Assembly (NCBI GenBank): GCA_039707655.1
Contig: CM077670.1
Span: forward strand, 148,532,001 to 148,596,000
Direction: 5' to 3'
Source: Elymus sibiricus
Lineage: Eukaryota > Streptophyta > Magnoliopsida > Poales > Poaceae
DNA length: 64,000 bases
Shown here: piece after piece, positions 36,653 through 47,967 of the stretch
How the letters are laid out: each line of letters opens with the position of its first letter
How positions within the stretch are numbered: the stretch's first letter is position 1
Program-made: the position numbers and the translations under genes
The notes under the pieces: model-generated
Seen by the model: the letters and a program-made list of their open reading frames with translations, nothing else
Database searches by the model: none
Told to the model about the DNA's origin: nothing

Positions 36653-39600
36653 ATGGAATCAAGCGAGAAGACTGTCGCAACTGCTGGCCGCTCGTCGAGG
36701 ATGAAGCCGACGAAATCAACAGATGGATTTGGTACGATTCCGTTAGCATCCCGACTATCTCACCTCAAAAACGTCTCAATCATCCGCTCTGAAGCTCCGG
36801 GAGCCAAGAGGAAGGTGCCTCTGTCGCAAATGAACGTAATCGGCGCTTTTCACACGCAATCTGGAGCTGATGGACGACGACGACCTCCTCTCTCCAATTC
36901 AGCTGAGGTGCTTTCTTTTGCTTCATCTATGAAGATAACTGCTAACTTCCCTGAACATAACTGATGCCTTCTCTAAGCATAACTGCTCAATGATTCGACC
37001 AGGCTGGGTGTTAAAACATAACTGCCCGAAATGATCTTCTATATACTAGTACTAATTCATGCAGTTCACTGTTCCCCCCTGTTTTCCCGTGCTATCAAAA
37101 AAATTGGGTGCTGAAAATTGTTTTTTGCACATGCTCAGTTAGGATTGGGAGTGCCAGCGGTTAACTGTTCAACTAATTCTGTGGTATCTAACAAAAAAGT
37201 TGGATGTTAATTTACTATTTGACCATGCTCAGTTAGCATTGGGTGTGCCGGCAGTTAATTGTATGTTTTTATGTTGTCCACTTACAGATGAACATATCAA
37301 CTGTGGAAGAAAACCTCGAACAAAGAAATGCTGGTAACACAGACGGCGATGAGATTACCTGCTGGACTGTTCAGATCGACACCCCAAGTTCCCCAGAAAA
37401 AAATGAACAAGTGTATGTCTTGAAGCCAGAGGTACGACAAACTACAAGATATCCACCACCGTCAACAACAGGTGATGAGAGCAGTATACCACATCATGAA
37501 CCTATGGTGCGCGCTGCTAGGCATAAACGACAACACCATACAAGCATGCTGGAACCAGTCATAGAGACGAGTGAGGTAAAGACAAAACGGGTGGACATAA
37601 AACTAGTGCACTTATCCAGAAAACTGTCGGTTAAATAACTAGTATTTTAACGAGAACAAAAAAATGTTTCTTAATGCAGGTAGAAAATGGAGCTGCTAAT
37701 GACACGCATGCTGATGGCATGGACATTGACTACATTGAAAGCTGGACTAAAATTGTTGATCAACAAACCTACGACCAAGACTACAAGCCTGTCTATGTTC
37801 TCAAACCAAAAACACGAGAACATGTGCAAAATGCACCACGCGTGCAAGCAGAACACTCGACGACGCGTGGTGTTCCGCCAACGAAAGATGAAGACAGTGC
37901 CAACACTAAAACTAGGCGTCCGCAGTTCTCTTTCAGTAAATCAACTTCAGCAACAAAGGTTCTGCTCAAATCAGTCTCCTCACAGAACCCGTTATGGAGC
38001 AAACATCCCGTGAGGAAACGCGGCATCAGACCGACCTCATCACGACTACTACCACCACGGGATCCACTACTCCATGTGCCTATCGGCACACCACCGTGTC
38101 CAATACAGCATGGACACTTGCAAACACCAGCAGAGCTCCAATCATACACGCACGTAAGTTTACACGATCACACATCTTTATTTTCCACTGTTTTTTTTCT
38201 TTTTACAAAAGCTGCTGATGTGAAAGCAAAAATATCAGTTATAGTTTTTATTTCCATTTTTTTCAGAGACCAGACATACCTGCTCGACTAATTCCAGTGC
38301 TAGGACAGGAATTCAATTCATATGACGATGCATTCAATTTTTTTAATGACTACGCCAAACATGCTGGGTTCGGGATAAGGAAAGGACAGAGAGATAAGAA
38401 GAGACGCTACTTATATTGCATACACTCTGGCAAATACATATCCTCTGTTCACGATGCATATCGTCAGCGCGACAAAGTAACTAAGAGAATTGGTTGCAAG
38501 ACAATGATGCGCTTGAAAGAAAGAGACGATGGGACTTGTGTTGTCAAAGACATTGTCATTGAGCACAACCACAGGCTCCTCATCAGCCCGTCCGCACTCG
38601 TCTTCCTGCATTCACACAAGACGATAGATCCAACAGTGAAAGAATACATAAAAGACCTACATAAGACCAATGTTAAGCATGTGAATATCATGGGTCTCCT
38701 TTCTTGGTTATTTGGTGGGCGCGACAAATTGCCATTTACAGACAAGGATGTGCTTAACATGTAAGTATCACTTATGTTGTGTTGTGTTCGTTCTTTGCAG
38801 TTATCTATACAATCATGATGCAGTTATCTCAGGGGAAGTAAGCAAAAAAGTTCGATCATTTTTGCAGGAAAGCAGAATTTGCGAGGACTGATTCACAAGA
38901 TGATGTGGAGAAATTGTTTGCATTCTTTGAGGAGATGAAGATTGAGAATGAGAATTTCTTCTTTGATATAGATGTTGGAACTGATGACGATGGTAAGAAA
39001 ATTATCAGAAATATATTCTGGTCCATTGCTAGCTGCCAGGCTGCATACGCAGATTTCGGTGACTGCGTCACGTTTGACACCACATACAAAACGAACAAGT
39101 ATCACATGCCTTTGGGGGTTTTCGTCGGTGTGAATAATCATCTTCAATCTACAATTTTTGGAGTTGCCTTGGTGGGGAATGAGAGTAGTGACTCATTCGA
39201 ATGGATTTTTAATGCTTTTAAACGGTGTATGAAAAAAGACCCGACGTGCATACTAACAGGTATTGCCTTCAGCGCCTCCAGCCCCTAACACTTTCTCCTT
39301 TATTTTGCCAGCTACTTTTTTAATAACAAAAACAACCCAAGAAATGACATAAAACATTGTTTTGCAGATCAATGCCCTGCCATGAAAGCAGCTATACCTA
39401 AGGTCTTCCTCAAAACTCATCACCGCCTCTGCAGATGGCACATTATGAAAAAAATAAAAGATCATCTGTCAAAATTATACTCAGAACATGACACATTTAA
39501 GGAAGACCTCGCATCAGTCCTTAACCATCCACTCATGCCAACAGTGTTTGAAGCAGCATGGCACGACCTCATGGACAAATACAACTTACAGAATGACAGC

Positions 39601-41563
39601 ATCCTGCTGGGCCTATGGGAAGATAGAACAACATGGATATCTGCATACTGGAAGGAAATATTCTGCGCCAGAATGACGTCAAAACAGAGAAGCGAAAGCA
39701 TGAATCATGTCCTGAAGAAAGGTTTCGTGAAAGAAACACAAGTGCTTCACATATTTGCCAGACAGGTCAACGAATGCTTACAGAAGAGGCACCAACTTGA
39801 GGTTGCCGAGACAATAGCTTCAATGGTAAGAGCAACTCCTACATTGTAAGTACATGCATATTAGAGAATATAAAAAAAATTAAAGGCAACTATCGAAACC
39901 CTACTTGCTTAAAAACCTTGCAGCAGTTATCTTTCACTAGCTCCTGCAGTTGTACTTAAAAATAATATAGGGCCTTCGGACAGTTAATTCATAACTCTAC
40001 CGTTTATATGTTGCAAATTGTATCGCTAACTTGTTTCTGCATATGCATTTGAAAAAATGGTAGTACATAGGAGAACAAAAAAGGGTCGCCTAACGACAAT
40101 GCTTGTTCCATGTTCTAGGGAGTCAGGAACCCTCTGACTAGGTACCTTTTTGAGAAACAGCTGATGGATGTGTACACACGCGCTGTCTACAACTTATTCC
40201 GCGAAAGACTCTTTGAAAGCGACGCCTTCCGAATCAAACAGTCTACTGAGCATCCAACAAAGTACTACGTACACCACTACAACCAGGAGAAAGAATTCGC
40301 ATGGTCAAGGCACGAATTCCAGGTGGTTGCTGATGAAACAAATGGCGAATACGAATGCGAGTGCAAACTCTTTGATCACACAGGTAACGAAAAAAAGACT
40401 ACTCATGATGCGTACCTTCTTTCTTGGCAATAAAAAAATGATCAACTCACAAAAAAAAATGCTGTCAATTCTGTCAAGACTATTCTGCCATCACATAATT
40501 GCGCTGCTGGAACACCTCCGAGTAGCTAGAATACCAGATCAGTATATACTGCAACGGTACACAAGGGATGCAAACAGTGACTCGGCATTCAACCGCAGAG
40601 ACTACAAGAGTACAACTGCAGATGGTACACTAATTCAATACCGTCGCACAATGCTGCTGAATGAGTCACTGAAGACTGTGCAGAAGGGGGTAAAGACGGA
40701 TGCATCTTACAACAGGCTGATGACATGCCTGAAACAGGTGCAACCAGAGCTGGATGCTCTGAACGGTGATGACATGGAGTCAACGGGTAGCAAACAAGCA
40801 TCTGTAGCTGAAAATGAAGTTGCCCCTGATATGGCTGAACAAAATGATGCAGTGATTGAGAAGTTAAATATGGATGGTGATCGCGACAAAATACACCCAC
40901 CCCCAGTGTGCAAAACAAAAGGTAGAAACAAACTGAGTGCAGCCATGAAACAGGAACAAAAGCCAACTGAAATCAGTGTGAAAAGCAGTTCAAAACCTGC
41001 TAGGCCAGAGCCAGTTATTGGAAAAGATGGCATGCCACTAGGGAGTAGAATTTGCAGCAACTGCAATATGATTAGTGGGCACAACAAAAGAACTTGCGTG
41101 AAAAGGCAGCTGGAGCAAAAGCTACTGCAAGCACATGAGAAAACATATGGGCCTGTGGACAATTCCAAAGTGGCCGCAACTATCAAGAAACTGCTGTCAA
41201 AAGCAAGTATGAAGGAGGAAGCTATCAGCGACAGCGAAAAAATGAGTGACGACGGTAATGAAACAAGTGATAGTGATGAAGACGTTGAGCCTTCACCAAA
41301 GAGGATGTGTCGCAGCAAAGATGTTGTGCAAGGCAAGATCTTCAAGAAAAGATGCAAAAAAATGCAACAAGGTCGAAGGCCATAACACTCGTACGTGCGA
41401 CGTAGTCAGAATAGGCAATGAGATTCTGGAAATGACAAAGCAGATGGTTCACCAGGGACAGGACAGGGCAAGTAAGCAAAAACACAATACAAGGTCTCAG
41501 AAGCTTGCGGGAGCAAAAGGAGGTCAGGAGCCAACCAGACGGAGCAGCAGGCTCAAAAACTGA
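36653..41563 (+). CDS. FAR1-type MULE transposase, eight exons, two frame breaks
   Basis: Exons with matching phases: 36653-36907, 37288-37575, 37680-38153, 38267-38760, 38868-39259, 39368-39825, 40119-40383, then about 40479-41563; introns have GT...AG ends. Exon 4 holds the FAR1 DNA-binding zinc domain (GQEFNSYDDAFNFFNDYAK ... GCKTMMRL ... EHNHRL). Exons 5-6 hold the MULE transposase core with the catalytic series D in TFDTTY, D in the spliced LTDQCPAM and E in QRSESMN, plus the CRWHIMKK block. Exon 7 and the start of exon 8 give a SWIM-like zinc finger (CECK...FCHH). The C-terminus has a CCHC-like knuckle (CSNCNMISGHNKRTC), a second one, CNKVEGHNTRTC, and a basic end, RRSSRLKN. Two breaks: the exon 7-8 junction is one base off with canonical sites, and an A7 run at 41355 shifts frame between the two knuckles. 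Transposase cuts and joins the element's ends in the nucleus. Confidence 0.88.
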
Positions 41564-42564
41564 AAAAGAAAAAATAGATACACATGTGAAACAAAGAAAA
41601 GTGCACTTGTAAAAAAGATTTTTTTTAAATGGACATTCAACTTACGTGATGCTGGTTACACCCCCCATATATATTTTGCAAAAACATGTTATTTTATGCA
41701 TGTACAAACTATTCCCCTCTGTTGCATTTTCAGAATTATGCAATTAGCTTCCCCCTCCCCTCTCCTTTTTCTGCATGATTTTTTTTAAAAGGTCCAGTTA
41801 GCATGAGTGTGTTGCTGCGGTTAGCATGTACATATCCTCACGACGATAAATTCCTTCAAATAACCTTGCAAGCTTCAGTTATCATGCATGCTACAGTTAC
41901 CATGCATAAAACTAAATGTAAAAAAAAAACTTCAGTTATCTCCCGTAAAATATTGCAGTTAACTTTCATTCAGTCAAAACAAAAAAAATGTGCAGTTAGC
42001 ATGAGTGCATTGATACGGTTAGCCATGGACAGAGTCACGCGATGATTGCTTCTGGAAAAAAACGTGCAGTTAGCATAAAGTGCATGCATAAAGTTAAAAC
42101 TTTCGTGACTCAATTGACTTCAGTTTTGCTAAAAAAGAAAAGGTTGCATGACAACTTGAAACAATGCTGACATTGATATATGATTTGAAAAAGAATGTGC
42201 AGTGCTATCCATTCTTTATTTCTGAAAATTGGGGAAAAGGAGCAGTTATGGTACACGCGCCCGTCAGTTGTAAAGGAGCTGCTCCCGATGGGCTCGTTAC
42301 ACTAAGCGCCCGTTCCCCTCTTCCACCAACGTGAAAACTCAAAAGTCTCGAGGAACGCGCCATTAAACGCGATGTGGGGAGGCCGGTTGGGTACGGGAAT
42401 GCTACTCGTGGGTAGTGGGAATGCTAACTGACTCTTCCATCTCTCGAACACGCTACAAAAAGCCCTCTCCCCACTTCCAAAAATTCCCCAGAAAAAACAC
42501 CTTCCACCTCCCCGCTCCCCCTTCCACCACTCCGGCGCAGAGCGAAAAGATCGCCTAGTCACCC
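41564..42564 (+). promoter_or_regulatory. Intergenic region and promoter of the exonuclease gene
   Basis: The first 700 bp is AT-rich with at least eight CAGTTAGC/CAGTTATC/GGTTAGC motifs. The last 270 bp turns GC-rich (AAGCGCCCGTTCCCC...), with CTACAAAAAGCCCTC near 42450 as the only TATA-like site, then a pyrimidine-rich leader up to the ATG. Confidence 0.4.
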
Positions 42565-43302
42565 ATGGCAGGTCGTGTGGCGGTGCAGGTCGGTGACCAG
42601 TACGGCGACAACTACATCGTCAAGGCCCACCTGGAGAGGAAGCTCTTCGTCAAGTACACTAACGACCCGACGAAGGCAGCCAACTACATCAACGACCTCG
42701 TGCGCTTCTCCGCGCAAGACCGCTACAGGGTGATCGGCCTGGACGTCGAGTTCACCCAGCCTCGCCACGGGACGCAGTACGTCGCCGTCCTGCAGCTCTG
42801 CGTCCGCGACAACGTCCTCCTCTACCACCACTGTCGGGCGAGCGGCACCTGCGACAAGCTCCAGCAGTTCCTCGGTGACAAGCAGTACACCTTCGCCACC
42901 GTCGACACCACCAACGACAAGAAAGTGCTGGCTAACACCGGCTTGAAGGTGGCCAACCTCATCGACATCCAGAAGCAGTACATGGTGGCGGGCTCCGGCA
43001 AGAAGCCCTGGCAAAAAGATTCCCTTGAAGACCTCGCCAAGGCCATCATCTGTCCTTCTTACGAGAACTTGAAGAAGACGATGATAGCGAAGAAGAAGGC
43101 ATGGCTGCACTCCAGGTGGGAGGAGAAGCTCACGCTCGAGCACATCGCCTACGCAGCGATCGACGCCTTCGCTAGTTACGACATGTACAGGCGCATCTCG
43201 GCAATGCGGGAGTGCCTCCTCCTGTATACACCTGAGGAGGATGCTCCACAGTCCTCCAGGATCACTCGCCAGGCTGCAAAACGTGGGAGGATGAACTGCT
43301 GA
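42565..43302 (+). CDS. 3'-5' exonuclease, DEDDy (WRN/RNase D-like), intact
   Basis: A single 245-codon exon, starting at the ATG in CACCCATGGCAGG. All motifs of DnaQ-fold DEDDy exonucleases are present: Exo I GLDVEFT (D60, E62), Exo II TTNDKKVL (D118) and Exo III AYAAIDAFASY (Y196, D200). The stretch SLEDLAKAI before a SRWEEKLT block is typical of plant WRN-exonuclease-like proteins. Such enzymes remove nucleotides from DNA or RNA 3' ends using two metal ions. There is no helicase domain, so it is a stand-alone nuclease. A basic tail (TRQAAKRGR) could bind nucleic acid or act as a nuclear signal. Third codon positions are strongly G/C, unlike the AT-rich transposase gene next door, which suggests capture from a host gene. 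It lies about 1 kb downstream of the transposase on the same strand. No stops or frameshifts: probably functional or recent. Confidence 0.9.
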   Translation: MAGRVAVQVGDQYGDNYIVKAHLERKLFVKYTNDPTKAANYINDLVRFSAQDRYRVIGLDVEFTQPRHGTQYVAVLQLCVRDNVLLYHHCRASGTCDKLQQFLGDKQYTFATVDTTNDKKVLANTGLKVANLIDIQKQYMVAGSGKKPWQKDSLEDLAKAIICPSYENLKKTMIAKKKAWLHSRWEEKLTLEHIAYAAIDAFASYDMYRRISAMRECLLLYTPEEDAPQSSRITRQAAKRGRMNC

Positions 43303-45880
43303 AGTGGGAATGGCAACGTCAGTAGCTAACTGCAGTCGCTCGAGCAGTTAGCATATAGGAAAAAGTACTACTTAGTTTCCTTATCCCTTTGCTTCAGTGG
43401 AATATATAAAATTAGGTTGCTTCTGCTTTCAGTACTACTTTAGTTTGCTTATGTTTCTGGTTTGCTCCTCATTCAGTTTCCTATGCAACAAAATGCCATC
43501 GCTGAAACAACAAGTTTGATATGTTAATTATGCAGTTATCTTAGACTATGATATACGAGTATAAAAAGATATCACTCAGCGATAAAAAAAATAATGTGCT
43601 TTGAGGTGCAGTTAACTTGCTCCATGGCGGGCAGTTAGCATCCTGGTACATTAACAGTTAACATCCCTATACTCATGGTTTGTTACCTCAAAAACATGTG
43701 GTTGTCTATGCAGTTAGCATGCTGTAACTACATGCGTTAGCTTCCTCTTAGATAGCAGTTAAATTCATGCATTCGTGCACCTTCTCTTAATAGAAATAAT
43801 GGTTATTTTCACAACTCCAAAATTGGGGGGGGGGCAACCCCCCCTCCCCCTCCCCTACAAAACGACTTCCTCCCGACTAGCAGTTAACTTGCTGAAAAAA
43901 CATTTAGTAGAAAGGGAAAAAATGTGCTCTGATGTGCAGTTAACTTCCTCCACGACAGGAAGTTACCATCTTGACACGGTGCAGTTAACCCGATGAATCA
44001 CTTGCAGATAACTCATACTTACCCCCCCCCTACAACATATCTCAAATCTTCTCCAATCGGATACCTTGTATATGCATTAAAAAAGCGTAAACCTCCCTCA
44101 ACCCTTCAGTTAACTCAACCTTACGGACCAGTTACTCCCATTCCATCTCAACTCGACGAAAAACACGTGCCCCCTTGCGGTTAGCTCACCCTCACCCGGC
44201 AGTCAAAAAACAAAATCTTATACAAAAACAGATGCCTTGCGTATTGTAAAAAAAACACTATTTATATAAACAAATGTTGCGGCGGGGGGGGGGGGGGGGG
44301 TCCCAACAGCTCCACGGCGGGCAGTTAGCATCTTGGTACATTAACAGTTAACATCCCTATGCTCCTGGTTTGTTACCTCAAAAACATGTGGTTGTCTATG
44401 CAGTTAGCATGTTGTAACTACATGCGTTAGCTTCCTCTTAGATAGCAGTTAAATTCATGCATTCGTGCACCTTGTCTTAATAGAAATAATGGTTATTTTC
44501 ACAACTCCAAAATTGGGGGGGGGGAGGGGGCCCAACCCCCCCTCCCCTACAAAACGACTTCCTCCCGACTAGCAGTTAACTTGCTGAAAAAACATTTAGT
44601 AGAAAGGGGAAAAAATGTGCTCTGATGTGCAGTTAACTTCCTCCACGACAGGAAGTTACCATCTTGACACGGTGCAGTTAACCCGATGAATCACTTGCAG
44701 TTAACTCATACTTACCCCCCCCCCTACAACATATCTCAAATCTTCTCCAATCGGATACCTTGTATATGCATTAAAAAAAGCGTAAACCTCCCTCAACCCT
44801 TCAGTTAACTCAACCTTACGGACCAGTTACTCCCATTCCATCTCAACTCGACGAAAAACACGTGCCCCCTTGCGGTTATCTCACCCTCACCCGGCAGTCA
44901 AAAAACAAAATATTATACAAAAACAGATGCCTTGCGTATTGTAAAGAAAAAAAAAGCAAACACTATTTATATAGACAAATGTTGGGGCGGGGGGGGGGGG
45001 TCCCAACAGCTCCACGGCGGGCAGTTAGCATCCTGGTACATTAACAGTTAACATCCATATGCTCGTGGTTTGTTACCTCAAAAACATGTGGTTGTCTATG
45101 CAGTTAGCATGCAGTAAGTACAGCCGTTAGCTTCCTCCTAGGTAGTAGTTAACTTGATGCATGCGTGCACCTTGTCTTAAATAGAAAAATGGTTACTTTC
45201 ACAACTCAAAACAGTTGCACGGGCATAAATGATGCAGTTAGCTTGAACTCAACCAACAGTTGCTATTCATCATATCGAATTACAAAAACTTAACCTGATG
45301 AATCACTTGCAGTTAGCTCGAGAAAAAATAACCAACAACTTGTACTCAAACAAAAAATTGAGAAAGGGAAGTTGCCCCATATACCATGCAGTTAACTCCG
45401 TTTTACCCAACAGTTAAACACAATACTAAAGTTATATCATTCTGACCCCAACCCTACCAAAAAACAATAACTGCCTGTCGTCCTGCTAACATGAAGTTAC
45501 CATCTTGAGACAGTGCATTTAACTTCACTATGTGATTGCTTTTTTGTCTATGCAGTTAGCATGCTGTAACTACAGCCGTTAGCGGCCTCCTCAATAGCAG
45601 TTAACTTGATGCATACATGCATATTAGCTTAATGAAAAAATAAATTATGTAAACTGCCCATCGGAGCAAGACTTGCACGGGCATAAAGATGCAGTTAGCA
45701 TGCTTCCAGAAAAATGAAAAAGTTTGTCGTACAAGTGGAAAATCAAAAAAACAAACGCCCTATATTAATAGATGGGTAGTTTTTCAAAAGTGATTCATCC
45801 ATTAAAGGTTAAGGAACTGCTACAAATACAAAAAACAGTAGATAAAACTGAGAAAACATTCCTAAAACACATCTACATAT
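43303..45880. repeat. Motif-rich tandem repeat field between exonuclease and ULP1 genes
   Basis: Three consecutive units start with CTCCA(C/T)GGCGGGCAGTTAGC at 43620, 44310 and 45010 (periods 690 and 700 bp). Units 1 and 2 are near-identical over their length. Unit 3 shares the first ~130 bp, then follows a different arrangement that recurs at 55440-55925. Two or three CAGTTAGC/CAGTTAAC copies per 60 bases are common. Poly-G/poly-C runs of 8 to 20 bases (for example 44283-44300) vary between copies. No gene is seen. Confidence 0.85.
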
Positions 45881-46152
45881 TCATCTGCTTGCACCACTGT
45901 CCTGCGATCCCGCTTCCAACAACTTAGCAATGTCAGCCATCTCCCCCGGCCACTGGTCGCGCCGAACCTCGTTATTAGGGTGAAAAAGAACATTAAAAAG
46001 GCACTCGGCATTCCAGTAGGCTGACTATGGCTGCATGAAAACAAGATTGTTGTGTCAGTTAGCATTTTACTATAACTGATAACAAGAATGGAAATCAAAA
46101 CAAACATGGAAAACATTTAATTAAAAAAAAGAAATGATCCAGCAAAAATTAC

Positions 46153-47188
46153 ATCGCGCTTCTTCACTTCCTCTACTAGCTTGGTGCCATCATACAGATA
46201 AGCAACTTTTAACATGTAAAAGCCGCATTCATTAACCCCTTGCTCGGGCATTTTTGCAAAGCTACATCTCTCTGCCAGATGTTCCCAACTGGGCTGCCTT
46301 GAAGAGTTGTATGCAGCTTCGCCATACACCTCCTTCATCAAAAACGTCAACCTGGACATCTGTGCAAAACAGAAAAATGTGAGACTTGCGAAAACTTTAA
46401 AACACATCACGCATGTGAAACAAAAAAAGGAAAAAAAAGTGAAAAAGACCACATACGATTTCGACACGTTCTCCATGGAATCTATTCCTTGAAAGGTTAC
46501 GCCCAGTGTATCTCCACGAGTCATGGATGTCCAGGGACTCGCGATACTTGTTCATAGTGTACAGTGTGAAGTGATTCCGATTCCAATATGGGAGCATGAT
46601 CTGTTAGCATGCGAATCAGACGACAAAAAGAGCCTGAGAAGTTATCTACATGTGTCTCAGCAGTTTAGATGACCACACTACGAAAAAATTAACTTGCCGA
46701 AAAAACGACATGCACTAACCATGTTTGCAGCGACCAGGTTCTCTTTTATGTATAACTTGAACTTCTGAGCAGCAAGTTTAACATTGAAGGGCGGCTTCGG
46801 GACCTCCTGCCCATCTTCATCAACTGGCCGATGGTACGGATCAATTTCCAAAAGATACTAGAAAAAATAACAAACACATGATGAGCATTTATGATGATCG
46901 GGAAGGGGGCAGGGCGGGGTGCGGGGGCTAAGCCGGCAAATGAACATAGAAAAACAAAAAGAATGCTTCATAATAAATCATCATACATTTATCACATAAG
47001 GACTGAGCAACACCCTATCTCCAGATTTATACACATGATTGCACTCAGGGCTCCCCTTCCAATAGCTGATCACAAGATCCATCAACTCAGTATCAATGCA
47101 GCCAGCAGGACCAAAGTAGGTAACCAGATATTTAGCATCAACTATAAATTCATCGCCAGTTGGAGGAGTGCACTTAAACAGAGGGACC
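46153..47188 (-). CDS. ULP1/C48 domain 2 (catalytic residues intact)
   Basis: Exons 47188-46987, 46857-46720, 46600-46457 and 46359-46153 join with phases that fit. Residues expected of the C48 family are all visible: His in NRNHFTLYT, Asp in LDIHDSW, Gln in MPEQG and nucleophile Cys in NECGFYML. Preceding blocks (GDEFIVDAKYLVTYFGPAG, DLVISYWKGS) match the strand-helix lead-in of plant ULP1-like proteases. The last exon (46030-45881) reads YWNAECLFNVLFHPNNEV and WPGEMADIAKLLEAG but starts with a TAG one codon after its acceptor, one C-to-T step from CAG. The truncation would fall after the catalytic Cys, so activity might survive. Substrate unknown. Confidence 0.8.
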
Positions 47189-47292
47189 CTGTGGGGACAA
47201 AAACAAATAGAAAAGGATGCATGAAGTAGCACCAAAAACGTATATGAAAAAAAAAGACCACATACATTTTGAAAATAAAACATTGGATTCAC

Positions 47293-47803
47293 TGTGGATA
47301 CTTGTCGAGAAACTCCTTGCTAAGTATTAGGTCCAAAATTTGTTTTGCAACATCCACGAATGGAAAGTTGAACGGCTTGAGTGCACGCACATGCATTCTC
47401 AGCCTAGTTGACAGACTAACTGGCCATTTATTAGACACTACCAATGGCTCCTCCACCGATTTGCTCCTGGTGAACACTGTTCTCTCGCCACGCAAAACGA
47501 AATCATCATCATCACTCAAAACAAGAGGTGATTTCACTGTCACTTTAACAGGACTAGCAGCTCTGGGCGGCAAACCCTTTTTAGGTGCCGGAGGCATAAA
47601 AGAATCATTGTCACTCTCCACACCACGATCCGCAGCCTTCGGGGCAGCACGGGTCACCCCCTTAGATTTTGATTGCACACCGCCCTTGTTTACTTTAACA
47701 GCTTCAACTGACTTCAATATGTCATCATCCGATATTACCCGAATTTCTGGCGTCTCACATTGGCTCTCGAACAAACTAAAATTAGGCTCGTCTAGCCCTA
47801 GAT
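47293..47803 (-). CDS. Linker exon between the two C48 domains
   Basis: One exon of about 170 codons, spliced in frame to domain 1 (phase 1 at GAT) and domain 2 (phase 2 at CAG). It is rich in Ser, Lys, Val and acidic pairs (VISDDDILKS, LVLSDDDDFVL) and ends with a conserved-looking helix (KPFNFPFVDVAKQILDLI). The SDDD clusters next to hydrophobic residues resemble SUMO-interacting motifs, which would suit a SUMO protease; that reading is inference. Confidence 0.65.
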
Positions 47804-47967
47804 CTGCAACACAAAAACCACATAAAAAAGGGCGCACGGGGGAGGCGGGTGAGCGCGGGGACAAAAAATATAGAAAGGGGCCGTGTGCTGAGAATAAAAT
47901 AGGATGGCCACTAAAAAAAGAAAACATATACAAACCAACAAAAGCGAACAAAAAGAAAGGGCAATAC

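Noticed and set aside
40168..40470. Upstream part of the long frame overlapping transposase exon 7.
   Set aside because: Exon 7 reads the conserved transposase protein in another frame; only the portion after about 40479 is real coding sequence.
42559..43143. 194-codon minus-strand ORF.
   Set aside because: Shadow of the exonuclease gene caused by its G/C third positions.
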